Origin: Ziziphus jujuba
Taxonomy: Eukaryota > Streptophyta > Magnoliopsida > Rosales > Rhamnaceae
Assembly (NCBI RefSeq): GCF_031755915.1
Contig: NC_083379.1
Location: 12,013,501 to 12,077,500, forward strand
Reading direction: 5' to 3'
DNA: 64,000 bases
Of this stretch, positions 63,783-64,000 are shown one piece after another (within the stretch, counting starts at the first letter, position 1; each line of letters begins with the position of its first letter). The notes under the pieces are model-generated. The model saw only the letters and a program-made list of their open reading frames with translations. It did not search any database and was not told where the DNA came from. The translations under genes and the position numbers were made by a program.

Positions 63783-64000
63783 TGGTATCAGAGCTTGTGT
63801 TCTAATCTTGGAGAACATTCTCTGATTCGTGTCTTTCTGCAATTTGGGTTCAACCGTCGATTCTTGGTCAAATTAATCCTGCAATTGGGTTTTCTTTTCG
63901 ATCTTCAACAATGTCGGCCAAGTTGGAATTGGAGGTGTTCAACGGGAAAGGTGATTTCCTTTGATGGCGTAAGAAAATGAGAGCAATCTTGGTACAGATG
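63783..64000 (+). mobile_element. Retrotransposon primer-binding site and gag start (runs off window)
   Basis: TGGTATCAGAGC at 63783-63794 is the standard primer-binding site for initiator methionine tRNA. A gag-type frame opens with ATG at 63911 and shows the copia-type WRKKMRAILVQ motif near the window end. A TGA stop at 63962-63964 interrupts the frame just before that motif, so this copy is probably defective. The rest of the element lies outside the window. Confidence 0.85.

Noticed and set aside
1..64000. CRISPR arrays, bacterial operons, phage or organelle inserts
   Set aside because: Direct repeats seen are tandem or transposon-derived, and all real genes have nuclear-type introns; nothing prokaryotic or organellar was recognised.

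Overview
The window is nuclear DNA from a flowering plant, most likely a dicot. The genes are split by GT-AG introns, the spacers are very AT-rich, the predicted proteins closely resemble Arabidopsis families as I remember them, and plant-type transposons (SINE, hAT, MITEs, copia-type LTRs) lie in introns and spacers. The species cannot be fixed from the sequence alone.

Five genes can be assembled exon by exon into uninterrupted reading frames. (1) 4839-18202, minus: the Obg-like ATPase OLA1/YchF, 12 coding exons, 394 aa, with introns enlarged by a SINE, a hAT element and a MITE. (2) 25363-29306, plus: a GHR1-type leucine-rich-repeat receptor pseudokinase, 3 exons, 1064 aa. (3) 37066-44412, plus: mitochondrial 3-hydroxyisobutyrate dehydrogenase (HDH1 type), 10 exons, 350 aa. 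(4) 48020-51832, plus: a G-type lectin (S-domain) receptor kinase, 7 exons, 845 aa. (5) 56472-59518, minus: a cysteine-rich (DUF26) receptor-like kinase, 7 exons, 675 aa.

Broken genes fill much of the rest. A CC-NBS-LRR resistance-gene pseudogene (about 31.2-33.2 kb, minus) has lost the P-loop part of its NB-ARC domain and lies between GHR1 and HDH1. Three related CRK pseudogenes (about 44.9-47.3, 52.4-53.9 and 62.5-63.1 kb, all minus) surround the S-domain kinase and the intact CRK. The right half is therefore a birth-and-death receptor-kinase cluster. The three CRK copies serve as natural empty-site comparisons: at the same TA-rich tract one copy is uninterrupted, one holds a palindromic MITE and one holds an LTR retrotransposon that runs off the window edge.

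The GHR1 and HDH1 neighbours correspond to adjacent Arabidopsis loci (At4g20940 and At4g20930, from memory), so the middle of the window looks like conserved microsynteny invaded by an NLR fragment. The genes do not form a pathway. OLA1 and HDH1 are housekeeping; GHR1 acts in guard-cell signalling; the lectin kinase and CRKs are surface receptors of stress and defence type. I found no previously unknown biological system. The most useful observations concern genome structure: well-dated transposon insertions, a recurrent insertion site, an excised NB-ARC core, and long homopolymers.
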